64,000 bases of DNA from Oxalobacteraceae sp. CFBP 8761. GTDB taxonomy: Bacteria; Pseudomonadota; Gammaproteobacteria; Burkholderiales; Burkholderiaceae_D. The stretch's first letter is position 1. Each line of letters begins with the position of its first letter. A program made the position numbers and the translations under genes. The stretch spans positions 124,001-188,000 of the forward strand of contig JACYUE010000005.1 of assembly GCA_014841595.1 (NCBI GenBank). The letters run 5' to 3'. Below the pieces are notes generated by a model. The model was given only the letters and a program-made list of their open reading frames with translations, ran no database searches and was not told where the DNA came from. Below, piece after piece: positions 20,866-30,439 of this stretch.

Positions 20866-20894
20866 TTATCGCATTCTTGGGGGCGCACTATAAT
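20866..20894 (+). promoter_or_regulatory. Probable sigma-70 promoter of the S9 peptidase / SNF2 operon
   Basis: A perfect -10 TATAAT at 20889-20894 lies 30 bases before the ATG. At 17-bp spacing the -35 position (20866-20871) reads TTATCG, a weak match to TTGACA. The call rests mainly on the -10 element and its position. Confidence 0.35.
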
Positions 20895-20923
20895 GCTCGT
20901 CCACCCTTCGAAAAAGCCCCTCT

Positions 20924-22864
20924 ATGACCGTTGCCACCAGCAAACAAGCCACGCCATGCGGCGCCTGGACTTCCCCGATCACTGCTGCCGTCGTTGCTGC
21001 CGGCGCCGTGCCACTGGCGCAGCCGATGCCCGACGGCGCCGCCATCGGCTGGCTCGAGGGGCGCACCAGCGAAGGCGGGCGCATGACGCTGATGGTGCAC
21101 GACGCCGACGGCACGCGCGAGCTGACGCCGGCGCCGTTCAACGTGCGCAGCCGCGTGCATGAATACGGTGGCGGCGCGTACCTGCTGAGCGGCGGCGGCG
21201 CCTGGTTCTCGCACCATGCGGACAACCGCCTGTACCGGGTCGAGAACGATGGCCAGCCGGTCGCCGTCACGGGTGCCGACACCGGCCACCGCTTCGCCGA
21301 CTTCGTGCTCGACGCCGGGCGACGTCGCCTGGTGGCGGTGCGCGAAGACCATTCGCTGGGCGCGACCTACCCCGTCAACACGCTGTGCGCGGTGGGCTTT
21401 GACGGCGCCGAGACCGTGCTGGTCGACGGCAGCGACTTCTACGCCGCGCCGCGCCTGTCGCCCGATGGCCGCCAGCTGGCCTGGCTGTGCTGGGAGCTGC
21501 CGCACATGCCGTGGGAAGGCACCGCGCTGTGGCTGGGCGACGTGGCCGCCGACGGCGCGATCGTCAACCGGCGCCTGATCGCCGGCGGGGCGGATGAAGC
21601 GATCTGCCAGCCCGAATGGTCGCCAGGCGGCGTGCTGCACTTCGTGTCCGATCGCAGCGGCTGGTGGAATCTGTACCGTTACGCCGCTGACGTTGTCGAC
21701 GCCCTGTGCGAACGCGCGGCCGAATTCGGCGTCCCGCAGTGGAACTTTGGCGGGTCGCAGTACGCTTTCCGCTCGGAAGAACAGATCGTCTGCGCGTATA
21801 TCGAGGCGGGCGTGAGCCACCTGGGCATCGTCTCCACCCACGACGGCAGCCTGACGCCGCTGGAAACGCCGTATGAAGACATCCGCGACGTGAAAATCAG
21901 CGGCGACATCGTCACGCTGCTGGGCGGCGCGCCGACCATCGCACCCGAACTGGCCCGCATCGACCTGGCCGGCGCACCGCTTGAAGTGCTGGCGCACTCG
22001 ATCCCGCAACTGCCGGCCACGTCGTACCTGGCGGTGCCGCTGGCGATCAGCTATCCAAGCGCGAACGGCCGCACCGCGTACGCGTTCTACTATGCGCCGG
22101 CCAATCCGGATGACGCACCACTGCCGGACGAGCTGCCACCGCTGATCGTGATCGGCCACGGCGGCCCGACCAGCATGGCGACCAGCACGCTCAAGCTCTC
22201 CACCCAATACTGGACCAGCCGCGGTTTCGCGGTGCTGGACGTGAACTACGGCGGCAGCACGGGCTTCGGGCGCGATTACCGCAACCTGCTCCAGCACCAG
22301 TGGGGCGTGGTCGATGTCGAGGATTGCGTGGCCGGTGCGCGCCACCTGGCGGCCATCGGCGCAGTCGACCCGGAACGCCTGCTGATTCGCGGCAGCAGCG
22401 CCGGCGGCCTGACGGTACTGTCGGCACTGGCCTTCCACGACGTGTTCAAGGCCGGCGCCAGCTATTACGGCGTGTCCGACCTGGCCGGGCTGGATGCGGA
22501 TTCGCACAAGTTCGAGTCGCGCTACAACGCCTACCTGACCGCGCCTCCCGAGCGCGCCCAGGCCGTGTACCGCGAACGCTCGCCGATCCACCACAGCGAC
22601 AAATTGCGCAGCCCGATGATCTTCTTCCAGGGCCTGGACGACAAGGTCGTGCCGCCGCAGCAGTCCGAAAGCATGGTCGACGCCCTGCGCGCGCAAAAGC
22701 TGCCGGTGGCCTACCTGACGCTCGAAGGCGAAGGCCATGGCTTCCGCAAGGCCGACAGCGTGGTGCGCACGCTCGAAGCCGAGCTGTATTTCTACCTGCG
22801 CGTGTTCGGTATTGCCGTGCCGGCCGACCTGCCCGCCATCGAGATCGAGAATCTCGCCGCATGA
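20924..22864 (+). CDS. S9 family serine peptidase (acylaminoacyl-/dipeptidyl-peptidase type)
   Basis: 646 residues without a signal peptide. The N-terminal half is a beta-propeller (repeats such as AAPRLSPDGRQLAWLCWELP and QPEWSPGGVLHFVSDRSGWW); the C-terminal alpha/beta-hydrolase domain carries the nucleophile in GSSAGG (S492), the acid in GLDDKVVPPQQ (D573) and the His in GEGHGF (H605). GHGGPTSMA and VNYGGSTGFGRDY form the oxyanion and substrate region typical of prolyl-oligopeptidase-family exopeptidases. It should remove residues from the N-terminus of short cytoplasmic peptides. The stop overlaps the next ATG as ATGA (22861-22864), so it is translationally coupled to the SNF2 gene, an unusual partner. 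Confidence 0.92.
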   Translation: MTVATSKQATPCGAWTSPITAAVVAAGAVPLAQPMPDGAAIGWLEGRTSEGGRMTLMVHDADGTRELTPAPFNVRSRVHEYGGGAYLLSGGGAWFSHHADNRLYRVENDGQPVAVTGADTGHRFADFVLDAGRRRLVAVREDHSLGATYPVNTLCAVGFDGAETVLVDGSDFYAAPRLSPDGRQLAWLCWELPHMPWEGTALWLGDVAADGAIVNRRLIAGGADEAICQPEWSPGGVLHFVSDRSGWWNLYRYAADVVDALCERAAEFGVPQWNFGGSQYAFRSEEQIVCAYIEAGVSHLGIVSTHDGSLTPLETPYEDIRDVKISGDIVTLLGGAPTIAPELARIDLAGAPLEVLAHSIPQLPATSYLAVPLAISYPSANGRTAYAFYYAPANPDDAPLPDELPPLIVIGHGGPTSMATSTLKLSTQYWTSRGFAVLDVNYGGSTGFGRDYRNLLQHQWGVVDVEDCVAGARHLAAIGAVDPERLLIRGSSAGGLTVLSALAFHDVFKAGASYYGVSDLAGLDADSHKFESRYNAYLTAPPERAQAVYRERSPIHHSDKLRSPMIFFQGLDDKVVPPQQSESMVDALRAQKLPVAYLTLEGEGHGFRKADSVVRTLEAELYFYLRVFGIAVPADLPAIEIENLAA

Positions 22865-25800
22865 AGGGTGGCCCACTGCTTGACGACATCCGGGCGCAGC
22901 TGGCCGCCTGCAGCGCCGAAGAACACGCGATCCTGACGCTGCTGGCGATCGCCGGCGAGCCGATGGGCCGCCAGCGCATCCTCGAGCACATGCGGGCGCT
23001 GCATGCCCCGTTGCCGGCCGCGCAGTGGGCCGACGAACTGGCGCGCCTGAAGGCCGAAGGCTTGCTGGTCGACGCCAACGAACGCGGGTTGGGGCTGGCC
23101 CCGGCGGCCAGCTGGCCCGTGCTCGACTTCGCCCTCGACAGCGGCCTGTTCGACGTCGTCGCCGGGGCGTATGGCGCGGTATCGACCGTACGCCGCGACT
23201 GGCAGGGCCACCTGATGCTGCGCAGCTACCGCCAGGGCCTGGCCCTGCTGCGCATCGCGCTGCTGACGCGGCAAGACATCGACGTCGTCACGCCGCTGCT
23301 CGATGCCTGCCTGGCCTGCCATGAAGCGAGCTACCTGCATCCGCTGGTCGACGTCTGCGCGCGCCCGTTCACGCCGGCGCTGATCGAGCGCATCCACCCA
23401 CGCCTGCTTGAGACCGTCCTGCACGTGCTGGTCGTGCATGTGCGCAGCGAGCCGGCGCTGGCGCCGGCGGTGCGCGCCTGCGCCGAGGGCTACATCACGC
23501 GCAGCAGCCCGGAAAGCCTGCTGCGCCGCGCGCTGGGCGAGCACTACATCCTGTGCGGCCGCCTGGACGATGCGCTTGAGCTGGTGGCCGACATGACCGA
23601 TTCACCGGGCCTGTTCCTGCGCAGCGTCGTGCAGCTCTTGCGCGACGATGTGGACGGCGGCCTGGCGGGCGTCGAAGCAGCCCTGAAGCAGCTGCGGCGC
23701 GAGACCGGCAAGCGCAAGGCCACCTTCGGCGGCCATTGCGCGCACATCGCGGTGGCCGCCCTGCTGCGCAGCACCGAACCCGCGCACCGCAAGCTGGCCG
23801 ACGCCTGGCTCGAGATCGAAACACGCGCCGTGCAGCGGCCCGACAATGCGGTCTGGTTCCAGCTTGGCATGCTGCACGAAATCCGGCGCGGCACTGTCGA
23901 CGCGGGCCTGTTCGCCACCCGCAGCTGGGAACTGTCGCTGGAACCGACCGTATTCCGCGCGCTGATCCACTACTGGCTGGCACTGCCCGCGTTGAACAGC
24001 CAGCGGGCGCGCCTGGAAGACATGCTGGCGCAATCCGAGCTGGCCGGGTTCGACCTGTGGTCGGCGCAGCTGGCCGGCGTGCTGGCGCAGATGGGCCAGG
24101 CCGGTTATCTGATTCACGAGGCGCGCGCGGGCGAACTGCGCCAGCGCCACCGCTTGCCCGACATGGCGCTCTGGTTCACGCGCGAAGAGCCGTGGGAGCG
24201 CCAGCTCAATGCGCTGATCAACCTGCAGCCCGCCCTCACGGTGGAGCAGGTCAAGGAGTCGCGCCTGGTCTGGCTGATCCGCCACGACCAGCACCTGGGC
24301 GTGCAGGAGATCGAGCCGCGCGAACAGAAGCGCGATGCGCAAGGCGCCTGGAGCCGCGGCCGCGCGCTGGGCCTGAAACGCCTGGCCGAAGAAGGCGCGC
24401 AGCTCGAGTTCCTCACCGCGCAGGACCTGCAGGCGATCAATGCGATTGCCGGGCGCCGTTACTACGCCGGCAGCGGCATCCGCTTCGAGCTCGAAGTGCA
24501 CAAGGCGCTGGCCGCGCTGGTCGGGCATCCGCTGCTGTTCTGGATGGCCTCGCCCGGCACGCGCGTCGAACTGCTGCCGGGCGAGCCGGAACTGCTCGTC
24601 AAAAAACAGGGCGACAAGGTGTCGATTGCGCTGCACCCGCCGATCGACAACGAAGACGGCGACGTGGTCATCACGCTCGAGACGCCCACGCGCCTGCGCC
24701 TGGTGCGCATCAACGACGAACACCGCCGCATCGCCGCCATCGTCGGCGCCGGACTGGACGTGCCGCTGTCGGCCGAGCGGCGCGTGCTGCGCGCCATCGG
24801 CGCGGTGGCGTCCAGCGTCACCGTGCAGTCGGACATTGGCGCGAGCAGCGCCGACATCGACACCGTGCCGGCCGACGCGCGCATGCACATTCACCTGCGG
24901 CCCTACCAGCAGGGCTTGCGCATGCAGTTGCTGGTGCGCCCGCTGCCCGGCGGTGCCTACTACGGCCCCGGAGAAGGCGCGGCCAGCGTGATCGCCGATG
25001 TCGACGGCATCCGCACCGAAGCGCAGCGCGACATGAACGCCGAGCGCGAGGCCGAACGTCAGCTCGTCGGCGCCTGCTTCGTGCTCGAACAGGGCGAGCA
25101 GGAACACGGCGAATGGCTGCTCGGCCAGCCGGTGCTGGCACTCGAACTGGTTGAAGAACTCAGGGCATTGGACCCGGCCTCGATCGTCGTGGCCTGGCCC
25201 GAGGGCGAATCGTTCCGCGTCACCAAAAAAGCGACCTCCAAATCGGTGCGGGTCCAGATCCGGCGCGAGCGCGACTGGTTCGCCGCCAGCGGCGACATCG
25301 TCATCGACGAAGGCCGCGTGATGAGCCTGCGCACGCTGCTGGAAAAGCTGCGCGAGAGCGGCAGCCGGTTTGTCGCCCTGGGCGAGAACGATTACCTGGC
25401 CCTGTCCGACGAACTGCACCGGCGCCTGATGGAGCTGGGCGCGTATGGCGAACTGCATGGCGACGGCATCCGCACCCACGCGCTGGCCAGCTTCGCGCTG
25501 GGCGAACTGGCGGGTGAGGCAGGCAGCGTTGACGGGGACAAGGCCTGGCAGGCGCACCTGACGCGCATGGCCGATAGCGCCGCCTTCACGCCCACGCTGC
25601 CCTCGACCTTGCAGGCCGAGTTGCGCGACTATCAAGTCGACGGCTTCGAGTGGCTGGCGCGCCTGGCCCACTGGGGGGTGGGCGCTTGCCTCGCCGACGA
25701 TATGGGCCTGGGTAAAACGCTGCAGGCGCTGGCGCTGCTGCTCACGCGCGCCAAGGACGGCCCCGCGCTGGTGGTCGCGCCGACGACCGTCTGCCTGAAC

Positions 25801-27027
25801 TGGATCGACGAAGCGGCGCGCTTTGCGCCGACCCTGAACCTGAAACTGTTCGGCCCGGGCGAGCGCGCCGCAACCGTGGACGATGCCGGGCCGTTCGACG
25901 TCGTCATCGTCAGCTACGGCCTGCTGCAGCAGGAGGCAGCGCGCTTCAAGGGCCGCCGCTGGCACAGCATCGTGCTGGACGAGGCACAGGCGATCAAGAA
26001 CATGCACACCAAGCGCTCGCAGGCCGTGATGGCGCTGCAGGGCGACTTCCGGATGGCCGCCACCGGCACGCCGCTGGAAAACCACCTGGGCGAGTTGTGG
26101 AACCTGTTCCGCTTCATCAATCCGGGTTTGTTGGGCAGCGCCGAGCAGTTCCAGCTGCGCTTTGCCGGCCCCATTGAAAAAGCCCAGTCCGAGAAAGTGA
26201 AGGACCGGCGGGCCGAAGTCGCCGCCCGCGCGCGCCTGCGGCGCCTGACCGCGCCGTTCATCCTGCGCCGTACCAAGGCGCAGGTGCTGGCCGAACTGCC
26301 GCCGCGCACCGAGATCGTGATCCCGGTCGAACTGAGCGCCGAGGAAAGCGCGCTGTACGAATCGCTGCGGCGCCAGGCGCTCGACAAGCTGGCTGCACTG
26401 GAAGCGCCAGAAGGCCAGAAGTCGATCGAGATCCTGGCCGAGATGATGCGGCTGCGCCGTGCCTGCTGCAATCCCGAGCTGGTCGCGCCCGGCGCCGGCA
26501 TCATCAGCAGCAAGCTGGCTGCATTCGCGCGCCTCACGGCCGACCTGATCGAAAACCGCCACAAGGTGCTGGTGTTCAGCCAGTTCGTCGATCACCTGAG
26601 CCTGATCCGCCAGCACCTCGACGCGCAGGGCGTGCGCTACCAGTACCTCGACGGGTCCACGCCGATGCAGGAACGCAAGAAGCGGGTCGACGCGTTCCAG
26701 GCGGGCGATGGCGACATGTTCCTGATCAGCCTGAAGGCGGGCGGCGTGGGCATCAACCTGACGGCGGCCGACTACGTGATCCACATGGACCCGTGGTGGA
26801 ACCCGGCGGTGGAAGACCAGGCCTCGGACCGCGCGCACCGGATGGGGCAGCAGCGCCCGGTGACGATCTACCGGCTGGTCGCGCGCGGCACGATCGAAGA
26901 AGGCATCGTCGACCTGCACCGCCACAAGCGCGACCTGGCCGACAGCCTGCTCGAAGGCACCGAGATGGCCGCGCGCATGTCACCAGCGGATATGCTCGAC
27001 ATGCTGCGCACGGGACTGGGCAGATAG
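22861..27027 (+). CDS. Large SNF2-family DEAD/DEAH ATPase with winged-helix-like and helical-repeat N-terminus
   Basis: 1388 residues from the ATG that overlaps the S9 stop; the frame is open further upstream, but that part is antisense-style shadow inside the peptidase gene. Residues about 15-85 look like a winged helix (AILTLLAIAGEPMGRQRIL, then LARLKAEGLLVD). Residues about 100-560 are Ala/Leu-rich helical hairpins that read like TPR-type repeats. The SNF2 motor follows: DDMGLGKT at 946-953, DEAQ at 1040-1043, TGTPLENHLGELWNLFRF, then SQFVDHLSLIRQHL, and the C-terminal GVGINLTAADYVIHMDPWWN with the arginine-finger region ASDRAHRMGQ. I see no CxC..CxH SWIM zinc finger. It is probably a DNA or RNA-polymerase translocase; its role is unknown. 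The operon with a peptidase suggests a shared, undefined task. Confidence 0.88.
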   Translation: MKGGPLLDDIRAQLAACSAEEHAILTLLAIAGEPMGRQRILEHMRALHAPLPAAQWADELARLKAEGLLVDANERGLGLAPAASWPVLDFALDSGLFDVVAGAYGAVSTVRRDWQGHLMLRSYRQGLALLRIALLTRQDIDVVTPLLDACLACHEASYLHPLVDVCARPFTPALIERIHPRLLETVLHVLVVHVRSEPALAPAVRACAEGYITRSSPESLLRRALGEHYILCGRLDDALELVADMTDSPGLFLRSVVQLLRDDVDGGLAGVEAALKQLRRETGKRKATFGGHCAHIAVAALLRSTEPAHRKLADAWLEIETRAVQRPDNAVWFQLGMLHEIRRGTVDAGLFATRSWELSLEPTVFRALIHYWLALPALNSQRARLEDMLAQSELAGFDLWSAQLAGVLAQMGQAGYLIHEARAGELRQRHRLPDMALWFTREEPWERQLNALINLQPALTVEQVKESRLVWLIRHDQHLGVQEIEPREQKRDAQGAWSRGRALGLKRLAEEGAQLEFLTAQDLQAINAIAGRRYYAGSGIRFELEVHKALAALVGHPLLFWMASPGTRVELLPGEPELLVKKQGDKVSIALHPPIDNEDGDVVITLETPTRLRLVRINDEHRRIAAIVGAGLDVPLSAERRVLRAIGAVASSVTVQSDIGASSADIDTVPADARMHIHLRPYQQGLRMQLLVRPLPGGAYYGPGEGAASVIADVDGIRTEAQRDMNAEREAERQLVGACFVLEQGEQEHGEWLLGQPVLALELVEELRALDPASIVVAWPEGESFRVTKKATSKSVRVQIRRERDWFAASGDIVIDEGRVMSLRTLLEKLRESGSRFVALGENDYLALSDELHRRLMELGAYGELHGDGIRTHALASFALGELAGEAGSVDGDKAWQAHLTRMADSAAFTPTLPSTLQAELRDYQVDGFEWLARLAHWGVGACLADDMGLGKTLQALALLLTRAKDGPALVVAPTTVCLNWIDEAARFAPTLNLKLFGPGERAATVDDAGPFDVVIVSYGLLQQEAARFKGRRWHSIVLDEAQAIKNMHTKRSQAVMALQGDFRMAATGTPLENHLGELWNLFRFINPGLLGSAEQFQLRFAGPIEKAQSEKVKDRRAEVAARARLRRLTAPFILRRTKAQVLAELPPRTEIVIPVELSAEESALYESLRRQALDKLAALEAPEGQKSIEILAEMMRLRRACCNPELVAPGAGIISSKLAAFARLTADLIENRHKVLVFSQFVDHLSLIRQHLDAQGVRYQYLDGSTPMQERKKRVDAFQAGDGDMFLISLKAGGVGINLTAADYVIHMDPWWNPAVEDQASDRAHRMGQQRPVTIYRLVARGTIEEGIVDLHRHKRDLADSLLEGTEMAARMSPADMLDMLRTGLGR

Positions 27028-27176
27028 CGCTGCCTTGATAGAACAGTAATATTGCACTTTGTCCCGTTCGTGTCGGAATGTTTCATCCGTCCGCAAACGG
27101 CGGGTTTGGTGCTAACCTGCACGCGATTCGCGCCGTTGCGGATCACGAATTCACACTTGTTACAGGGCCGAATACG

Positions 27177-29081
27177 ATGATAAAAACGAAAATCGCGCTG
27201 GCAGCCGTGCTGGCCTGCTTCGCACTGGCGCCGGCCAGCGCCGTCGCTGCCAAGCCAGCCAAGAGCAAGGCCAAATCGACCAAGGTCGTCAAGAAGTCGA
27301 CCAAGGCCAAGAAGGCCGTCGTCGGCGCCGCCGCCATTGGTGCGACTGCCGCTGTTGCCAGCAAGAGTGCAAGCGCCAGTGACAGCGCCGCGCCGGCGAA
27401 GGCCAGCGAAGGCCGCCTCGATCGCCGCATGGCCACGCTGAGCATGCAGTACCTGACCGCGCTGTGGCGCGTCGACCCGGAAGGCGGCATCTATGTCGGC
27501 AAGTTCGACCAGGCCGCCAACCTGACGCTGCCCGATCCTGCCACCCGCGCCAGCAAGCTGGCCTTTGCCAACGAGTGGCTGGAAAAATTCGGCAAGCTCG
27601 ATCCGAAGCAGCTCTCGCCGCGCTACCGCACCGACCTGGTGCTGTTGCTCAACAAGCTGGAAAAGGACCGCTGGGCGTTGACCACCTGGCGCGAGTTCGA
27701 GTGGAACCCGTCGGCCTACAACATCGCCGCGCCGCTCGACCTGATCCTCAATACCGAGTACGCGGCCAAGCCGCAGCGCCTGCGCACGATCCTCAAGCGC
27801 CTGACCGACGTGCCGGCCTATTACGCGGCCGCGCAGGCGTCGATCAAGACGCCGACCCGCGAGCATACCCAGCTGGCGATCAGCCAGGCGCCGGGCACAC
27901 TGGCGGTGCTGGCCGACCTGGGCAAGGCGGCCCAGGAATCGATCCTGACCACGCAGGAAAAGACCATCTTCGCGCAGCGCATCGCCAACGCCGGCACCGC
28001 GGTGCTGGGCTACGTCGACTTCTTGACCGACATGGAAAAGCGCCAGGCTGCCAATGGCCAGGCCCGACCGTTCCGCATCGGCAAGGCGCTGTACGAGCAG
28101 AAGTTCGCGCTCGACATCCAGTCGTCCAGCAGCGCCGAGCAGACCTACCGCAAGGCCCTTGCCACGCGCGAAGAGCTGCTCACGCACATGGACAAGATCT
28201 CGGATGAACTCTGGCCGCGCTACATGGCCGGCGTGACCAAGCCAGCGGAGCGCTTCCAGAAGATCGGCATGATGATCGACAAGCTGTCCGCCCGGCACGT
28301 CAAGCGCCAGGACTTCTTTACCGAGATCCGGCGCCAGATTCCACTGCTGCAGGACTGGGTCATCAAGCATGACCTGCTGACGCTCGACCCGAGCAAACCC
28401 CTCGAAGTGCGCGAAACGCCGATGTACCAGCGTGGCGTGGCCGGCGCGAGCATCGATGCACCGGGCCCGTACCGCTCGAAGGACAAGACGTACTACAACG
28501 TCACGCCGATGGACAGCCTGACAGATGCCCAGGCCGAGAGCAGCCTGCGCGAGTACAACGAATGGATCCTGCAGATCCTGAACATCCACGAAGCGATTCC
28601 GGGCCACTATGCGCAGCTGGTGCACGCGAACCGCTCGCCGTCGCTGATCAAGTCACTGTTCGGCAATGGCGCAATGGTCGAAGGCTGGGCGGTCTACGGC
28701 GAGCGCATGATGCTCGAATCGGGCTATGGCGACAACGCGCCCGAGATGTGGCTGATGTACTCGAAGTGGAACCTGCGCAGCGTGACCAACACGATCCTCG
28801 ACTACAGCGTGCACGTGAACGGCATGAACCAGGCGCAGGCGATCGACCTGCTGACGCGCCAGGCCTTCCAGACGCGCCAGGAAGCCGATGAAAAATGGCG
28901 CCGCGCCACGCTGACATCGGTCCAGCTGACCAGCTACTACAGCGGCTACGAGCAGATCATGGAACTGCGCGAGCGTCGCAAGGCGCAACTGGGCGAGCGT
29001 TTCAACCTGAAGGCGTTCCACGATCAGTTCTTGAGCTACGGCAATGCGCCGGTCAAGATGATTTCGGAACTGATGCAGTAA
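27177..29081 (+). CDS. Secreted DUF885 family putative metallopeptidase
   Basis: 634 residues from MIKTKIALAAVLACFALAPA, a clear signal peptide; longer in-frame starts (27078) lack this. A low-complexity Lys/Ala/Ser linker at about 22-75 (AKPAKSKAKSTKVVKKSTKA) follows, then the DUF885 body. The family motif HEAIPGH lies at 471-477, preceded by EYNEWILQILNI and followed by YAQLVHANRS; EGWAVYGERMMLESGY supplies further conserved acidic residues. DUF885 proteins are thought to be gluzincin-like metallopeptidases, so this is another probable exported peptidase, although activity is not proven for the family. The basic linker could bind the envelope or nucleic acid, but this is a guess. It is separated by 149 bp from the SNF2 gene and ends at a bidirectional terminator. 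Confidence 0.88.
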   Translation: MIKTKIALAAVLACFALAPASAVAAKPAKSKAKSTKVVKKSTKAKKAVVGAAAIGATAAVASKSASASDSAAPAKASEGRLDRRMATLSMQYLTALWRVDPEGGIYVGKFDQAANLTLPDPATRASKLAFANEWLEKFGKLDPKQLSPRYRTDLVLLLNKLEKDRWALTTWREFEWNPSAYNIAAPLDLILNTEYAAKPQRLRTILKRLTDVPAYYAAAQASIKTPTREHTQLAISQAPGTLAVLADLGKAAQESILTTQEKTIFAQRIANAGTAVLGYVDFLTDMEKRQAANGQARPFRIGKALYEQKFALDIQSSSSAEQTYRKALATREELLTHMDKISDELWPRYMAGVTKPAERFQKIGMMIDKLSARHVKRQDFFTEIRRQIPLLQDWVIKHDLLTLDPSKPLEVRETPMYQRGVAGASIDAPGPYRSKDKTYYNVTPMDSLTDAQAESSLREYNEWILQILNIHEAIPGHYAQLVHANRSPSLIKSLFGNGAMVEGWAVYGERMMLESGYGDNAPEMWLMYSKWNLRSVTNTILDYSVHVNGMNQAQAIDLLTRQAFQTRQEADEKWRRATLTSVQLTSYYSGYEQIMELRERRKAQLGERFNLKAFHDQFLSYGNAPVKMISELMQ

Positions 29082-29090
29082 AAGTACGAA

Positions 29091-29118
29091 GGGGGCGGCA
29101 CCTCAAGGTGCCGCCCCC
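29091..29118. terminator. Bidirectional terminator between DUF885 gene and tatC
   Basis: A 13-bp GC-rich perfect inverted repeat (29091-29103 and 29106-29118) between two convergent genes. On the minus strand it is followed by TTCGTACTTTTA, giving some T character for the tat transcript; the plus-strand side lacks a T run. Confidence 0.7.
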
Positions 29119-29138
29119 CGGATCGGAACGGGCGTTTG

Positions 29139-29894
29139 TTACGCCGTTTCTTCGGGTGCGCGCGTGGCGCGGGCGAACATCGGTGCCACCATCAGGCCCA
29201 GCTCATAGAGCAGGCACATCGGGATGGCCAGCGCCAGCTGGCTGACCACGTCCGGCGGCGTCACGATCGCCGAGATGACGAACGCGCCGACGATGACATA
29301 CGAGCGCACTTCGCGCAGCTTCTCGATCGGCACGATGCCCATGCGCACCAGGATCACGACGACCACCGGCACTTCGAACGAGGCGCCGAACGCCAGGCAC
29401 ATCGACATCACGAAATCGAGGTAGTTTTCAATATCCGGTGTGACGGCAATCGACGTCGGCGCAAACGCGCTGATGAAGTGGAACACGCGGCCAAACACGA
29501 AGAAGTAACAGAACGCCACGCCGCCGATGAACAGCAGCGACGACGAAATCACGAGCGGCATCACGAGGCGCTTTTCGTGGGCGTACAGGCCGGGCGCAAT
29601 GAAGGCCCAGGCCTGGTAGAACACCCAGGGCAGCGCCAGGATGAAGGACAGCAGCAGCGTGACCTTCATCGGCACGAGAAACGGCGAAATCACGCCGGTG
29701 GCGATCATGGTCGAGCCTGGCGGCAGCGACGCGATCATTGGCGCGGCGATCAGGTCATAGATGTGCGACGGGCCAGGCCACGCCATCAGTGCGGCGCACA
29801 CGATCGCAATGCCGATCGAGGCCTTGACCAGGCGGTCACGCAGCTCGACAAGGTGCGAGATGAAGGTATCTTCGCCGGCGGCTTGGTCAGTCAT
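29139..29894 (-). CDS. tatC: Sec-independent protein translocase TatC
   Basis: 251 residues with six membrane segments. The N-terminal cytoplasmic motif FISHLVELRDRLVKA is the conserved signal-peptide-binding region. The conserved segments PFLVPMKVTLLLSFILALPW, YQAWAFIAPGLY and the loop VRSYVIVGAFVISAIVTPPD are all present. TatC is the receptor for twin-arginine signal peptides and forms the translocase with TatA and TatB in the inner membrane. It is the last gene of tatABC, 11 bp after tatB, and the end of the long minus-strand run that starts at the ABC exporter genes; the terminator at 29091-29118 closes it. Confidence 0.97.
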   Translation of the reverse strand: MTDQAAGEDTFISHLVELRDRLVKASIGIAIVCAALMAWPGPSHIYDLIAAPMIASLPPGSTMIATGVISPFLVPMKVTLLLSFILALPWVFYQAWAFIAPGLYAHEKRLVMPLVISSSLLFIGGVAFCYFFVFGRVFHFISAFAPTSIAVTPDIENYLDFVMSMCLAFGASFEVPVVVVILVRMGIVPIEKLREVRSYVIVGAFVISAIVTPPDVVSQLALAIPMCLLYELGLMVAPMFARATRAPEETA

Positions 29895-29905
29895 CAGCTA
29901 GGCGA

Positions 29906-30427
29906 TCAGAAAAAAGAGGAAGTGGAGTTCGCGCCGGCACCGGGACGGTACTTGCGCACGCGGGCCGCGCCCGACATCACATGGCGCTTGGTGCCATGGC
30001 GGTTCTTGTACCAGGCCGGCACGCTCGAAGTGCGCACCAGCTTCTTGCGGCGAAAGTCCTTGGCCTTGCGGTCGATGTCGGCCACGGTAGGCATGATCAC
30101 GTGCGCAGTCGCATCCGAGCCGCGCTCGTCCCACAATGCCTCGACTTCATCGACGTGGCTGGTCACGGACGAACCGAATTCGCTCGTTGCCGATTCGACG
30201 TCGTTCTTGAACGACTGCGCGCGGTCCTGCACTTCCTTGTGCAGGTTGCGCAGTTCGTCGAGTTCGATTTCACGGCTGACCTCGGACTTGATGTCATGCA
30301 GGTAACGCTGGGCACGCCCATAGAGCGTGCCAGCCATGCGCGCCACCTTGGGCAGCTTTTGCGGCCCGATCACGATCAGCGCGACAACGCCGATGATCGC
30401 GATTTTCGACAGTCCAAGATCGATCAT
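29906..30427 (-). CDS. tatB: Sec-independent protein translocase subunit TatB
   Basis: 173 residues. The single N-terminal membrane helix is MIDLGLSKIAIIGVVALIVI, then the hinge GPQKLPKVA and a long amphipathic helix (ARMAGTLYGRAQRYLHDIKS), the TatB pattern. The C-terminal tail is longer and more basic than in E. coli homologues of similar type and contains KDFRRKKLVRTSSVPAWYKN, seen in betaproteobacterial TatB proteins. With TatC it binds the twin-arginine signal peptide. It lies 12 bp after tatA and 11 bp before tatC. Confidence 0.95.
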   Translation of the reverse strand: MIDLGLSKIAIIGVVALIVIGPQKLPKVARMAGTLYGRAQRYLHDIKSEVSREIELDELRNLHKEVQDRAQSFKNDVESATSEFGSSVTSHVDEVEALWDERGSDATAHVIMPTVADIDRKAKDFRRKKLVRTSSVPAWYKNRHGTKRHVMSGAARVRKYRPGAGANSTSSFF

Positions 30428-30439
30428 GAGGACGCCGGA

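Noticed and set aside
22300..22860. Extension of the SNF2 protein upstream into the S9 peptidase gene
   Set aside because: The frame is open, but it overlaps the catalytic domain of the peptidase in another frame; the ATGA junction at 22861 gives a normal start.
20888..22876. 662-codon minus-strand frame across the S9 peptidase
   Set aside because: Shadow frame. The plus-strand protein has a full catalytic triad and a plausible promoter.
23602..26925. 1107-codon minus-strand open frame across the large SNF2 gene
   Set aside because: Composition is that of an antisense shadow (Arg/Ala/Gln/His repeats), with no domain and no ribosome site, and it is fully covered by a motif-complete SNF2 gene.
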